From NCBI GenBank assembly GCA_025464975.1, contig JAODMT010000024.1, forward strand, positions 496,001 through 560,000: a stretch of 64,000 bases of DNA, in the 5' to 3' direction. This DNA is from Microbacteriaceae bacterium. GTDB lineage: Bacteria; Actinomycetota; Actinomycetes; Actinomycetales; Microbacteriaceae. Under the pieces are notes generated by a model. The model was not told the origin of the DNA. It made no database searches and worked only from the letters and a program-made list of their open reading frames with translations. The translations under genes were made by a program, and so were the position numbers. Below, piece after piece: positions 1 to 8,973 of the stretch (position 1 is the first letter of the stretch; the number at the start of each line of letters is the position of its first letter).

Positions 1-1
1 T

Positions 2-280
2 GCGAATCGCGTCATCCCCGACACGGCAGCGGCGAAGATTTTGAACGGAGCCCTGGTGTCCGATCGGCCGGTCAGCCTGACGGGGACCACCGGAGTGGGC
101 GCGGAGTTGCCCCCGGGGACGTCGACACCGTCCCCTTCGGCACCGACGCCGTCCTCGCCGCCCTCGGGTACGGCGAGCCGCCCGGCGTCCGTTCCCCCAT
201 CCGGCGCACCGGTGGAACTGCCGTCCACGGTGACCGGGCAGACGGCAGACCAGCAGACCTGCACCAAGGGCAACAACTAG
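2..280 (+). CDS. C-terminal fragment of a protein with a Pro/Ser/Thr-rich tail (5' end outside the window)
   Basis: The frame is open from base 2 to a TAG at 278-280, giving 92 residues that continue from outside the window. The first ~38 residues look like the end of a folded domain; the next ~45 are Pro/Ser/Thr-rich low complexity, followed by a single Cys near the end (TCTKGNN). Such tails are common on actinobacterial cell-wall proteins, including class A penicillin-binding proteins, but no catalytic motif is inside the window. I do not recognise the family. An internal TTG at 41 is unlikely to be the true start because the open frame runs through it. Confidence 0.6.
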   Translation, partial: ANRVIPDTAAAKILNGALVSDRPVSLTGTTGVGAELPPGTSTPSPSAPTPSSPPSGTASRPASVPPSGAPVELPSTVTGQTADQQTCTKGNN

Positions 281-349
281 GGAAGTTCCCCTTGTGTGAC
301 CGGTGCAAGTGGGGGAGCGGAGTTGCCGGACGCCGCCCCACTCCACCGC

Positions 350-355
350 TAGTGT
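350..355 (+). promoter_or_regulatory. -10 box TAGTGT, 7 nt before the Pr6Pr start
   Basis: TAGTGT fits the actinobacterial TANNNT -10 and ends 7 nt before the ATG at 363. Transcription would begin at or next to the start codon (leaderless mRNA). No clear -35 is seen. Confidence 0.5.
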
Positions 356-362
356 CGAGCCC

Positions 363-1001
363 ATGAGAACAGTCGTGGCGGTCCTCCGCATCGTCGTCGC
401 GCTTGTCGCGGCAGTCGCCATCGTGGCCACCTTGCTGGACACCGCTTCACGAGCGTCCATCAATCCGTTCAACTTTTTCGGATTTTTCACCATTCAAGGC
501 AACATCATCGCGCTGGCCGCGCTGCTTGCGACGGGTGCGGCCGGGTTATCGAGCCGGCGGCAATCGAAGAACCTCGTGCTCTTCCGCGCATGCGCGACGA
601 CCTACATCGTGGTCGTTGGCGTGGTTTACAGCACTCTGCTGGCCGGCCTCGAAGGCGGTGTTTCGCTTCCGTGGGCCAACTTCGTGTTGCATGTGGCCCT
701 TCCGATCTACGCCGCGCTCGACTGGATCCTGATCCCGGACCGCAAGAACGTGCCGTGGCACCGCTTCTGGATCGTTTTGGTGTACCCCGCGGTGTGGTTG
801 GTCGTGGTGTTGGTTCGAGGAGCCACGGACGGCTGGGTTCCGTACCCGTTCCTCGACCCGGGCAATGGATACGGTGTCGTCGCTGGCTATGCGGTGGGTA
901 TCGCCGTTGCGATTTCGGCTGCCGGCGCAGCTGTTTGGGGAGCCAGCCGGTGGCAGTTGCCGATGAGGAGTCACGCGGCTCTCGTGAACGAGCCGCACTG
1001 A
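363..1001 (+). CDS. Pr6Pr / FAR-17a-AIG1-like six-helix membrane protein
   Basis: A 212-residue integral membrane protein with about six hydrophobic segments (roughly residues 5-25, 38-60, 75-97, 102-120, 133-153, 170-195). The segment FNFFGFFTIQGNI early in the protein resembles the F-x-x-F-T-x-x-x-N signature of bacterial Pr6Pr-type proteins. Its biochemical role is unknown; related eukaryotic AIG1/ADTRP proteins are serine hydrolases, but I do not claim that here. The ATG at 363 is preferred over the upstream GTG at 303 because it begins the first membrane helix and has a -10 box 7 nt upstream. It stands alone before the sigma-factor gene. Confidence 0.65.
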   Translation: MRTVVAVLRIVVALVAAVAIVATLLDTASRASINPFNFFGFFTIQGNIIALAALLATGAAGLSSRRQSKNLVLFRACATTYIVVVGVVYSTLLAGLEGGVSLPWANFVLHVALPIYAALDWILIPDRKNVPWHRFWIVLVYPAVWLVVVLVRGATDGWVPYPFLDPGNGYGVVAGYAVGIAVAISAAGAAVWGASRWQLPMRSHAALVNEPH

Positions 1002-1173
1002 GCATCCCTTTCGGTCCCGCGGGAGAGCGGGAATGGTAAGTGCGCTATGGGTCCGGATGCGAGAGGTCAAGGGGTCGCGCCACCCGAGATACCCGGTGAT
1101 AATAAATGGGAAACCACGCTCTGTGCGGGAAGCGAATTGACCGCCGCCGGGGGAGAGCCCGATACCCGAATCG

Positions 1174-2967
1174 GTGACCGGCATGGAAGAACTGAAAGTC
1201 TCGAGCGCGACCGACTCGGACGAGTCGCTTATAAATCTGGCGCGCGCCGGGGACAAAGGCGCGTTTGCCGAACTGTGGCGGCGTCACGCGCGCTCGGGCA
1301 TCCGCGTGGCCAGTCAACTGACCTCGGCAATCGACGCGGATGACCTTGTCGCCGAGGCCTACGTGCGCATCTACCAGCGTGTGCTGGCAGGCGGCGGCCC
1401 CCGGGGCGCGTTCCGGCCCTACCTCTACACGACCATCCGAAACCTCGCGTGCACCTGGGGACGTTCTCGACGAGATGTCAACGTGCGGGACATGGCGGAA
1501 ATCGAAGATCCGGTAGTCGTGGATGACTTCGCGGCGGTCGCCCTCGATCGCAGCCTCACCGCCCGCGCGTTCCGCTCGCTTCCCGAACGGTGGCAATCGG
1601 TGCTCTGGTATACGGAAATCGAGGGAATGGACCCCCACGAGGTCGCGCCGATCCTCGGCCTCAGCGCCAACGGGGTCGCGGCATTGTCCTATCGGGCGAG
1701 GGAGGGACTGCGCACCGCTTGGTTGCAGGCCCATGTGTCCGATGTAAGCGCGTCAGGTGAGTGCCGGTGGGCCATAGGGCGCCTCGGCGAGTATGCGAGA
1801 CACGGGCTCACCTCGCGGGAGCGGGCACGGCTGAGCAATCATCTTGCCGGGTGCACCAAGTGCTCGATCATCAGCGAAGAAGTGGATGAGGTGGGCTCGC
1901 GGCTCGCCCTCGTAATACTTCCACTGGTGCTCGGTGGTTCCGCCGGCGGCGCGTTCCTGGCGTCGCTCGGTGCGCCGGCGACGGCAACGGCGGCATCGGC
2001 GATGACGGCGGCAGCAGCGACGGCCTCCACCGCCACTACTTCGGTGGCGGCCTCCGCGTCCTCCGCAACCACCGTGGCCGCAGCGACAACTGCGTCCGCC
2101 ACCACCGCTGTAACGGCTTCCGTGGCGACGGCCACAGCGGCATCAACAGCGGCGACGGCCTCCGCGGCGGTAGCCACAGCAGCATCGACAGCGGCGGCGA
2201 CGGCAACGGCGGGACTCGGTGCGAGCGCGATATCGGCTCCAGTGATGAGCAGTCTCGCGGTCGCCCTTGTCGTGTCCGGCGGAGCGGCGGTCACCTCAAA
2301 TGACGCCCCGATTTCCGCGCCAGCGGCGACCTCGGTCAGTCAACAGGATCTCAGCGGCCCGACGCCTTCGCCTCTTCCGACTGCGATCGACCCGTCGGCG
2401 ATTCCCGGCGATTTGCTTGCCTCGGCCAAACCCACGCCCTCTGACGAGCCGGTTGTCACGGGCACCGACGGGGCCATCGGAACGGCCGATGGCGTCGATC
2501 CCGGGACGGCAGAACCCACCGGAGATGCCAACAAGCCGACGGCCGGAGCGTCCAAGACCGCCGATGGGAGCGGCGCTGGCACCGCAAAGGAAGGCACGGC
2601 AACGGATGACGCGACGGATGACGCGACGCCCGCCCTACCGGTTCCGAACTCCGGCGCCGACTCGGGCCCCGCGCCGGAGGCGCCGCCCGCGGTACCAACC
2701 GAATTCAACCTGGCCGGTACCGGAACACCCGGGGCGACGGTGACACTCGGGCACGCTGGCGTGGTCTATGGGACGACGACGGTGGCGCCGGACGGGACCT
2801 GGACGCTGCAGACGAGTGCGGTGCCCGGCGGCAGCGAAGACGGGGGTGCGGCCCAGCTGAAGCAAACCGTATCGAGCCCGAGCGAAGGGACGACGGTGGA
2901 TGGGTCGAGTTCGCGGCTCACCGTGCAGTCGAGCACGGGTGCAACCGACCTCAAGGTCGTCGGCTGA
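1174..2967 (+). CDS. ECF-type sigma factor fused to a zinc-finger anti-sigma domain, membrane segment and extracytoplasmic tail
   Basis: A 597-residue mosaic. Residues 17-100 match sigma region 2 (DADDLVAEAYVRIYQRV) and 125-185 region 4 with a helix-turn-helix (DPHEVAPILGLSANGVAAL). Residues 197-230 carry C197 and H223-x3-C227-x2-C230, the ZAS zinc-binding motif of anti-sigma factors. A hydrophobic stretch at 244-266 could cross the membrane. It is followed by ~100 residues almost only of Ala/Thr/Ser/Val, a Pro/Asp/Gly-rich linker, and a C-terminal ~70 residues resembling a bacterial Ig-like fold (GTPGATVTLGHAG). Normal ECF factors are ~180-220 aa with a separate anti-sigma. I infer a membrane-tethered, self-inhibited sigma factor. 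Start may be GTG 1174 or ATG 1183; no clear ribosome site decides. Confidence 0.8.
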   Translation: MTGMEELKVSSATDSDESLINLARAGDKGAFAELWRRHARSGIRVASQLTSAIDADDLVAEAYVRIYQRVLAGGGPRGAFRPYLYTTIRNLACTWGRSRRDVNVRDMAEIEDPVVVDDFAAVALDRSLTARAFRSLPERWQSVLWYTEIEGMDPHEVAPILGLSANGVAALSYRAREGLRTAWLQAHVSDVSASGECRWAIGRLGEYARHGLTSRERARLSNHLAGCTKCSIISEEVDEVGSRLALVILPLVLGGSAGGAFLASLGAPATATAASAMTAAAATASTATTSVAASASSATTVAAATTASATTAVTASVATATAASTAATASAAVATAASTAAATATAGLGASAISAPVMSSLAVALVVSGGAAVTSNDAPISAPAATSVSQQDLSGPTPSPLPTAIDPSAIPGDLLASAKPTPSDEPVVTGTDGAIGTADGVDPGTAEPTGDANKPTAGASKTADGSGAGTAKEGTATDDATDDATPALPVPNSGADSGPAPEAPPAVPTEFNLAGTGTPGATVTLGHAGVVYGTTTVAPDGTWTLQTSAVPGGSEDGGAAQLKQTVSSPSEGTTVDGSSSRLTVQSSTGATDLKVVG

Positions 2968-3077
2968 CCTGTTGGTCGAGTAGGGCGCTCCGCGCCCGCC
3001 CTGTTGGTCGAGTAGGGCGCTCCGCGCCCGTATCGAGACCCGGGTGGCGGTCTCGCTACGCTCGCTACTCGACCCGC
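2968..3077. repeat. Dispersed GGTCGAGTAG repeat, copy A
   Basis: Two direct 31-bp units (2968-2998 and 3000-3030) each containing GGTCGAGTAGGGCGC, then TATCGAGACC, closing with CTACTCGACC (3065-3074), the reverse complement of the opening GGTCGAGTAG. The same architecture recurs at 24956-25147 and 39347-39464. It sits between convergent genes (sigma factor and sdhB). A GC-rich duplicated string CCGCGGAATCCCGACCC follows up to about 3113. Confidence 0.8.
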
Positions 3078-3119
3078 GGAATCCCGACCCGCCCCGCGGA
3101 ATCCCGACCCGCGGCCCCG

Positions 3120-3875
3120 CTAGGGGCGACCGCGCAGAACTGCGGCCTTGACCTCGGCGATTGCCTGGGTCACCTGGATGCCACGAGGGCATGCCTCGGT
3201 GCAGTTGAAGGTCGTTCGGCAGCGCCAGACGCCCTCCTTGTCGTTGAGGATGTCGAGCCGCGTCTGAGCTCCCTCGTCGCGCGAGTCGAAGATGAAGCGG
3301 TGGGCGTTCACGATGGCGGCCGGGCCGAAGTACTGGCCGTCCGTCCAGAACACAGGGCAGCTCGAGGTGCACGCCGCGCACAGGATGCACTTGGTGGTGT
3401 CGTCGAACCGGGCTCGCTCAACTGGGCTCTGCAGTCGTTCCTTCTCGGGCTTGCTGGAGGCAACCAGGAACGGCTGCACCTCGCGGTAGCTCTCGAAGAA
3501 CGGATCCATGTTGACGATGAGATCCTTCTCGAGCGGAAGGCCCTTGATCGCCTCGACATAGATCGGCTTTGACAGGTCGAGATCCTTTAGGAGCGTCTTG
3601 CAGGCGAGCCGATTGCGGCCGTTGATTCGCATCGCGTCCGAGCCGCACACGCCGTGGGCGCACGAGCGGCGGAAGGTGAGGGAGCCGTCCTGCTCCCATT
3701 TGATCTTGTGCAGTGCGTCAAGCACGCGGTCGGTGCCACTCATCACGACGTCGAAGTCTTGCCAGTGGGGTTCCTCGTCGACCTCGGGGTCGAAGCGTCG
3801 GATGATGAGGGTCGCCGTGAAGGTCGGGATCTCTTCCGGAACTGCCGGACGATTCTCCAGAACTGCGTTACTCAT
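3120..3875 (-). CDS. sdhB: Succinate dehydrogenase iron-sulfur subunit
   Basis: 251 residues, normal length for SdhB, which passes electrons from the flavoprotein to quinone in complex II of the respiratory chain and TCA cycle. The N-terminal ferredoxin domain shows C72, C77, D80 and C92 (SCAHGVCGSD), with Asp in the third [2Fe-2S] position as in E. coli SdhB. The C-terminal domain has CILCAACTSSCP (C163, C166, C169, C173) plus C219, C225 and C229 for the [4Fe-4S] and [3Fe-4S] clusters. Its ATG overlaps the sdhA stop codon by one base (TAATG), so the two are translationally coupled. Last gene of sdhCDAB. Confidence 0.97.
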   Translation of the reverse strand: MSNAVLENRPAVPEEIPTFTATLIIRRFDPEVDEEPHWQDFDVVMSGTDRVLDALHKIKWEQDGSLTFRRSCAHGVCGSDAMRINGRNRLACKTLLKDLDLSKPIYVEAIKGLPLEKDLIVNMDPFFESYREVQPFLVASSKPEKERLQSPVERARFDDTTKCILCAACTSSCPVFWTDGQYFGPAAIVNAHRFIFDSRDEGAQTRLDILNDKEGVWRCRTTFNCTEACPRGIQVTQAIAEVKAAVLRGRP

Positions 3876-5680
3876 TAGTACTTTCTTTCCATCGGGGGGT
3901 AGTTCGTGATGACGACGGGCTTCCAGTCCAGACGAATGTGTTCCCCGGCGTCCGCCGACTCGGGGTCGCCAGTGAGGTATGCCATCGTGTGGACGAGGAA
4001 TTTCTCGTCGTCCCGCAGCGGGTAATCCTCGCGCATGTGTCCGCCTCGGCTCTCCTTGCGGGACCGGGCGGAGTAGACAAGCACCTCAGCGAGATCGAGC
4101 AGGAAGCCGAGTTCCACGGCCTCGAGCAAATCCGTGTTGTAGCGCTTGCCCTTGTCCTGAAGCGCGATGTTCTTGTACCGCGCGCGGAGCTGCTCGATCA
4201 AGGCTGTCACCTCGCCGAGGGTCTCGTCGGTTCGGAAGATCTGCGCATTGCGATCCATCGAGTCCTGGAGTTCCTTGCGGATCGCCGCGATCCGCTCGGT
4301 TCCGTCGCCGCTGCGCACCATGTCAAGGATTCGCTGAACTCCCGCGGCGGGGTTCGTCGGAAGCGGGATGAACTCCGCCGTCTTAACGTACTCAACCGCG
4401 TTCAGACCGGCTCGCTTACCGAAAACGTTGATGTCGAGCAGCGAGTTCGTGCCGAGGCGGTTCGAACCGTGCACGCTGACACACGCGCACTCGCCGGCGG
4501 CATACAGCCCGGGGACGATGTCGGTGTTGTTGCGCAGCACCTCGGCCTTCACATTCGTCGGAATGCCGCCCATTGCGTAGTGCGCGGTCGGCAGCACCGG
4601 CACCGGCTCGGTGTACGGCTCAACGCCGAGGTAGGTGCGGGCGAATTCGGTGATATCGGGGAGCTTCTCGTCGATCACCGCTGGCTCGAGGTGGGTGATG
4701 TCGAGAAAGAGGTAGTCCTTGTTCGGGCCGGCGCCGCGACCCTCGCGAATCTCGGTGGCCATCGAGCGAGCCACAATATCGCGCGGCGCGAGGTCCTTGA
4801 GCGTCGGGGTGTATCGCTCCATGAAGCGCTCGCCGCTCGAGTTGCGCAGGATCGCACCCTCGCCGCGGGCCGCCTCCGAGAGCAGGATGCCGAGGCCGGC
4901 CAGACCCGTCGGGTGGAACTGGAAGAACTCCATGTCCTCGAGCGGCAGACCCTTGCGCCAGATGATTCCGACGCCATCGCCGGTGAGGGTGTGGGCGTTG
5001 GATGTCGTCTTGAAGATTTTGCCGAATCCGCCGGTCGCGAAGATGATCGCCTTGGCCTGGAAGACGTGCAGGTCGCCGGTGGCGAGTTCGTAGGCGACCA
5101 CGCCGGACGGCTGCTCGACCCCATCGACTTCGGTCATCACCATGTCGAGCACGTAGAACTCGTTGAAGAAGTTGATGCCGAGCTTGACGCAGTTCTGGAA
5201 CAGCGTCTGCAGGATCATGTGGCCGGTGCGGTCGGCGGCGTAGCAGGCCCGGCGAACGGGGGCCTTGCCATGTTCGCGGGTGTGTCCACCGAAGCGGCGC
5301 TGGTCGATCTTGCCGTCGGGGGTCCGGTTGAACGGAAGGCCCATGTTCTCAAGGTCGAGGACGGCGTCAATCGCCTCCTTGGCCAGGATCTCCGCGGCAT
5401 CCTGATCGACGAGGTAGTCCCCGCCCTTGACGGTGTCGTAGGTGTGCCACTCCCAGTTGTCTTCCTCGACGTTGGCGAGCGCCGCGGCCATGCCGCCCTG
5501 CGCCGCACCCGTGTGCGACCTGGTCGGGTAGAGCTTGGAGATTACCGCCGTGTTGGCGTGCGGTCCGGCTTCGATCGCCGCGCGCATCCCCGCGCCTCCG
5601 GCTCCGACGATGACGACATCGAACTGGTGATAGTGAATCCCATCGACCGTGGACGTGGTTCCCTCAGCATCCTGACCCAT
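3875..5680 (-). CDS. sdhA: Succinate dehydrogenase flavoprotein subunit
   Basis: 601 residues, catalytic subunit oxidising succinate to fumarate. The FAD dinucleotide fold is [14 protein letters not shown] near residue 23. H56 in SHTGAAQGG is the expected covalent FAD attachment site. Active-site signatures QFHPTGL, HYAMGGI and [12 protein letters not shown] are all present. The C-terminal helical domain is complete. It lies 2 nt downstream of sdhD and overlaps sdhB by one base. Nothing suggests it is a fumarate reductase rather than a dehydrogenase; the pairing with separate SdhC and SdhD anchors supports SDH. Confidence 0.97.
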   Translation of the reverse strand: MGQDAEGTTSTVDGIHYHQFDVVIVGAGGAGMRAAIEAGPHANTAVISKLYPTRSHTGAAQGGMAAALANVEEDNWEWHTYDTVKGGDYLVDQDAAEILAKEAIDAVLDLENMGLPFNRTPDGKIDQRRFGGHTREHGKAPVRRACYAADRTGHMILQTLFQNCVKLGINFFNEFYVLDMVMTEVDGVEQPSGVVAYELATGDLHVFQAKAIIFATGGFGKIFKTTSNAHTLTGDGVGIIWRKGLPLEDMEFFQFHPTGLAGLGILLSEAARGEGAILRNSSGERFMERYTPTLKDLAPRDIVARSMATEIREGRGAGPNKDYLFLDITHLEPAVIDEKLPDITEFARTYLGVEPYTEPVPVLPTAHYAMGGIPTNVKAEVLRNNTDIVPGLYAAGECACVSVHGSNRLGTNSLLDINVFGKRAGLNAVEYVKTAEFIPLPTNPAAGVQRILDMVRSGDGTERIAAIRKELQDSMDRNAQIFRTDETLGEVTALIEQLRARYKNIALQDKGKRYNTDLLEAVELGFLLDLAEVLVYSARSRKESRGGHMREDYPLRDDEKFLVHTMAYLTGDPESADAGEHIRLDWKPVVITNYPPMERKY

Positions 5681-5682
5681 TA

Positions 5683-6132
5683 CTACGGTGCCGCGCAGAA
5701 CGACGGGAGCAGGTCGGCGGGGGAGCCGGCAGGACAGGGGTTGAAGGTGTAGATCACAAGTGTTCCCAGCAGGAGTAGTAGGACGGTGGAAGCGATGAGT
5801 GCGCCCTTGAAGATGCGGCGAACCAGGCGGTTGGAGGCGTAGTCATTCACGATGGTTCGCATGCCGTTCGCGCCGTGGATGAGAGCGAGCCAGAGTAGCA
5901 GGGTGTCCCAGATCTGCCAGAACGGCTGCGAGAGCTTTCCACCGACAAATCCGAAGTCGATGGCCTTGACCCCCTGGCCGGCAACCAGGTTGACGAACAG
6001 ATGGCCGAAGATCAGCACGACGAGAACCACACCGCTCGCGCGCATGTAGATCCAGCCCCACTTCTCGAAATTGAAGCGACGCTGCCGACGCACGGGCCTC
6101 GGTGAACGGGGAGTCTCAATTGCGACACTCAT
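5683..6132 (-). CDS. sdhD: Succinate dehydrogenase hydrophobic membrane anchor subunit
   Basis: 149 residues with three membrane helices (about 31-53, 69-92, 110-130). GHLFVNL and HGANGMR provide conserved histidines of the cytochrome b-type anchor that help bind heme and quinone. The ATG at 6132 starts 2 nt after the sdhC stop codon; the longer open frame to 6216 would overlap sdhC and is rejected. Basic residues RPVRRQRR precede helix 1, as expected for a cytoplasmic N terminus. Confidence 0.93.
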   Translation of the reverse strand: MSVAIETPRSPRPVRRQRRFNFEKWGWIYMRASGVVLVVLIFGHLFVNLVAGQGVKAIDFGFVGGKLSQPFWQIWDTLLLWLALIHGANGMRTIVNDYASNRLVRRIFKGALIASTVLLLLLGTLVIYTFNPCPAGSPADLLPSFCAAP

Positions 6133-6134
6133 GA

Positions 6135-6587
6135 TCAGGCACCTCCGAAGATATGCATGAGTTGGCGAGGCAGGAATCCGGCCATCAGCACAACCCAGAG
6201 TCCGATGACGATCCAAAACATCAGCCGCTGGTGCTTGGTGCCGACGCTCCAGAAGTCCACGAGGATGATGCGAAGTCCGTTGAGCGCATGGAATCCGATG
6301 GCGGCGACCAGCGCCGCCTCACCGAGCCCCATGATCGGAGTCTTGTACTCGTCGATTACGGCGTTGTACGCCTCGGGGCTGAGCCTCACGAGCGATGTGT
6401 CGAGAATGTGCACAAGGAGGAAGAAGAAGATCGAGACACCCGTGATGCGGTGAAGCACCCAGGACCACATGCCTTCCCGACCGCGATACAGGGTCCCTCG
6501 CGGGACCCGCGGTGCCGAAATCGTGGGAAGCGGATATTTTTTCTCTGGCTTAGGTGCGGCCAGGGCACCCGCCGATTTCTCTGGCAC
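6135..6587 (-). CDS. sdhC: Succinate dehydrogenase cytochrome b556 subunit
   Basis: 150 residues with three membrane helices. WSWVLHRITGV is the SdhC signature before helix 1, and HALNGLR in helix 2 carries the likely axial heme ligand. Start choice: a strong ribosome site AAGGAGGG (complement of 6594-6601) lies 7 nt before GTG at 6587 but only 1 nt before TTG at 6593, so GTG 6587 is preferred. First gene of the operon. A possible -10 (TAGACT) is at 6656-6661 and a palindromic operator at 6698-6723 lies further upstream. Confidence 0.93.
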   Translation of the reverse strand: MPEKSAGALAAPKPEKKYPLPTISAPRVPRGTLYRGREGMWSWVLHRITGVSIFFFLLVHILDTSLVRLSPEAYNAVIDEYKTPIMGLGEAALVAAIGFHALNGLRIILVDFWSVGTKHQRLMFWIVIGLWVVLMAGFLPRQLMHIFGGA

Positions 6588-6655
6588 GAGCAACCCTCCT
6601 TGGCGTCATTCAGCCCCCGGGAGGGAGCAAGCGAATTCATGCGCGTACGGTATCC

Positions 6656-6661
6656 AGTCTA
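6656..6661 (-). promoter_or_regulatory. Possible sdhCDAB -10 box (TAGACT)
   Basis: On the minus strand TAGACT fits TANNNT about 70 nt upstream of the sdhC start. A good ribosome site is present, so this operon would have a leader. No convincing -35 is visible. Confidence 0.35.
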
Positions 6662-6697
6662 TTCCCGGCGTCATAAGGCTCGCTGCCAAGGCTGCCC

Positions 6698-6723
6698 TAA
6701 CTATCTCGGCATCAAGATAGTTA
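6698..6723. promoter_or_regulatory. Perfect 9+9 bp palindrome, candidate operator between sdhC and manC
   Basis: TAACTATCT, 8-nt spacer, AGATAGTTA: perfect inverted repeat in the 173-bp divergent intergenic region. The core ATCTyG-N4-CrAGAT resembles sites of MarR-type winged-helix regulators (inference). Its centre is ~50 bp upstream of the predicted manC transcription start and ~60 bp upstream of the possible sdh start, so it could control either or both. Confidence 0.55.
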
Positions 6724-6748
6724 AGGCGTCACAAAACCCATCACGCTC

Positions 6749-6754
6749 TAGGGT
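6749..6754 (+). promoter_or_regulatory. -10 box TAGGGT, 6 nt before manC
   Basis: TAGGGT ends 6 nt before the ATG at 6761, predicting a leaderless manC transcript. Confidence 0.5.
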
Positions 6755-6760
6755 GGTGGA

Positions 6761-7882
6761 ATGGCACAGCAACGCGGCGCGCTCGATCGCTTTTACAGTG
6801 TGATTCCTGCCGGGGGCATCGGATCCCGGCTGTGGCCGCTGTCACGCGCGGACGCCCCCAAGTTCCTCCACGACCTCACCGGGTCGGGGAGCACCCTGCT
6901 TCGGGCGACCTGGGACCGCCTGTTGCCGCTGTCCGGAGCGGACCGGATCATGGTCGTCACCGGGCGGGCACACCGCGCCGCCGTCGAGGCGCAGCTGCCC
7001 AGCCTGATCGACACGAATGTCGTGCTCGAGAGCGAGCCGAAGGATTCCTCGGCGGCGATCGGACTCGCCGCCGCGATCCTGATGCGTCGCGAGCCCGACG
7101 TGATCATCGGCTCGTTCGCGGCCGACCACGTGATTACGGATATCCGGGGCTTCAAACGCGCCGTCATCGAAGCGGTCGCGGCGGCGGACGCCGGCTACAT
7201 CGCCACGATCGGAATCACCCCAACCGATCCGGCGATCGGCTTCGGCTACATCCACTGCGGCAACTCGCTCGAAATCGACGCGGCGCCGAGCGCGGTCGCG
7301 GTCGACACCTTCGTCGAGAAGCCGGACCTGGCGACGGCGCAGAAATACGTCGCCGACGGAAACTACCTCTGGAACGGCGGAATGTTCATCTCCCGTGCGG
7401 ACGTGTTGCTCGACCAACTCGGGGAGACCGAACCGGAGCTTCTCGCGGGACTGACCGAGCTTGCGGAAGCGTGGGACACCCCGCGTCGCGGCGCCGTTGT
7501 CGACAAGGTCTGGCCGGAGCTGAAGAAGATCGCCATCGACTACACGGTCGCGGAGCCGGCCGCAAAGGCGGGTCGACTCGCGGTGATCCCCGGCGATTTC
7601 GACTGGGACGATGTCGGCGACTTCGCGGCCATCGCGAAGCTGCACTCTCGCGGTCGCAAGTCCGACCTCGCGATCCTCGGGGAAAACGCGCGCGTTCTCG
7701 CCGATGCGTCGAGTGGCGTGGTCGTCAGCCAGACCGGTCGCCTCATTTCCCTGATCGGTGTCACCGACATTGTCGTCGTGGACACCCCGGACGCCCTGCT
7801 TGTCACCACGAGCGCCAACGCCCAACGTGTTAAAGCGGTCGTGGACGCTCTTAAGCTTTCCGGCCGCAGCGACGTGCTGTAG
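6761..7882 (+). CDS. manC: Mannose-1-phosphate guanylyltransferase
   Basis: 373 residues. Makes GDP-mannose from GTP and mannose-1-phosphate. The nucleotidyltransferase signature IPAGGIGSRLWPLSR is at residues 15-29; FVEKP and WNGGMF are the sugar-binding motifs, and DFDWDDVGDF is the typical metal/active-site end of the domain. It lacks the C-terminal phosphomannose isomerase domain of bifunctional ManC proteins. The gene is divergent from sdh and followed after 26 nt by a BMP lipoprotein gene, so the two are probably cotranscribed although functionally unlike. GDP-mannose could supply mannosylation and the gmd gene at the far end of the window. Confidence 0.93.
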   Translation: MAQQRGALDRFYSVIPAGGIGSRLWPLSRADAPKFLHDLTGSGSTLLRATWDRLLPLSGADRIMVVTGRAHRAAVEAQLPSLIDTNVVLESEPKDSSAAIGLAAAILMRREPDVIIGSFAADHVITDIRGFKRAVIEAVAAADAGYIATIGITPTDPAIGFGYIHCGNSLEIDAAPSAVAVDTFVEKPDLATAQKYVADGNYLWNGGMFISRADVLLDQLGETEPELLAGLTELAEAWDTPRRGAVVDKVWPELKKIAIDYTVAEPAAKAGRLAVIPGDFDWDDVGDFAAIAKLHSRGRKSDLAILGENARVLADASSGVVVSQTGRLISLIGVTDIVVVDTPDALLVTTSANAQRVKAVVDALKLSGRSDVL

Positions 7883-7908
7883 ACGTTCCGTAATAGAGAG
7901 GAGTACTA

Positions 7909-8973
7909 ATGCGAATCTCGACCAGTATCCGTTCCCTCGCCGTCCTCGGCGCCGCTCTCGTCGTGCTCTCCGGCTGTGCGTCCGCCCCGGAGAAGACGGC
8001 CGCGCCGACCGCATCCAACTTTTGTGCCCGGATGGTGACGAACTCCGGAGGCCTCCAGGACCGCTCGTTCAACCAGGCCAGTTGGGCCGGACTTCAGTCC
8101 GCGGAGAAAAGCCTCAACATCAGCGCGAAGGTGCTCGTCTCGAACGCCGAGACCGACCTCGAGCCGAACGTGGAGCAAGCGGTTGCGAGCGGCTGCAAGT
8201 TCGTGCTCACCGTCGGCTACGAGCTCACCCCGGCCGTGACCAAAGCTGCCAAGGCCAACCCGGATACAGACTTTTCGATCGTCGACGACACTGTCGATGC
8301 GCCGAACATCAAACCGATCGTGTTCGACACCGCACAAGCCGCGTATCTCGCCGGTTATCTGGCCGCCGGAGTCTCGAAGACCGGAAAGGTCGCGACCTTC
8401 GGCGGTGGCAATCAGCCGCCCGTCACCCTGTTCATGGACGGGTTCGTCGACGGTGTCGCCCACTACAACGAGGTTCATGGCACAAAGGTGCAGGCCATCG
8501 GATGGAGCAAGCAGAAGCAGGATGGCCTGTTCACGGGGGACTTCGAGGACACCGGCAAGGGCCTTACCGTTACCCAGGGCCTCATCGATCAGGGGGCGGA
8601 TGTCATCCTTCCGGTTGCGGGACAGGTGGGCGAGGGCGCCGCGGCGGCCGCGCTTCAGGCCGGAAACGTCTCCCTGATCTGGGTCGATTCCGACGGCTAC
8701 GAGACCCTCCCGGCCGAGTATCGCCCGATTCTGCTGACCTCTGTGGAGAAGCGGACCGGGGATGCCGTGGTGAAGATCGTCGGCGAGAGCAAGAAGAACA
8801 CCTTCACCAACACCCCCTTCGTCGGGACGTTGAAGAACGGCGGAGTCGACATCTCCGGCTACCACGACATGGCTTCGAAGGTCAGCCCGGCACTCCAGGC
8901 CGAAGTGAAGAAGCTCAAAGCGGATATCGTCGCCGGCACAATCAGGGTGACCTCGCCGAGCGCCCCCAAGTAG
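7909..8973 (+). CDS. BMP-family (nucleoside-binding) ABC transporter lipoprotein, first copy
   Basis: 354 residues. Lipoprotein signal peptide with lipobox LSGC, lipidated Cys at residue 23. The mature part matches the BMP/PnrA/Med family: NSGGLQDRSFNQASWAGL near the N terminus and ANPDTDFSIVDD mid-protein, the pattern of purine-nucleoside-binding proteins. It would capture nucleosides outside the membrane for the importer encoded downstream. AGAGAGGAG precedes the ATG. It is a paralogue of the next gene but sits behind manC, separated by 192 bp from the transporter operon, so the two copies are likely expressed differently. Confidence 0.9.
   Translation: MRISTSIRSLAVLGAALVVLSGCASAPEKTAAPTASNFCARMVTNSGGLQDRSFNQASWAGLQSAEKSLNISAKVLVSNAETDLEPNVEQAVASGCKFVLTVGYELTPAVTKAAKANPDTDFSIVDDTVDAPNIKPIVFDTAQAAYLAGYLAAGVSKTGKVATFGGGNQPPVTLFMDGFVDGVAHYNEVHGTKVQAIGWSKQKQDGLFTGDFEDTGKGLTVTQGLIDQGADVILPVAGQVGEGAAAAALQAGNVSLIWVDSDGYETLPAEYRPILLTSVEKRTGDAVVKIVGESKKNTFTNTPFVGTLKNGGVDISGYHDMASKVSPALQAEVKKLKADIVAGTIRVTSPSAPK

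Noticed and set aside
3938-5752. 604-codon open frame antisense to sdhA
   Set aside because: sdhA has all catalytic motifs; the antisense frame has no recognisable domain and is explained by GC-rich codon bias.
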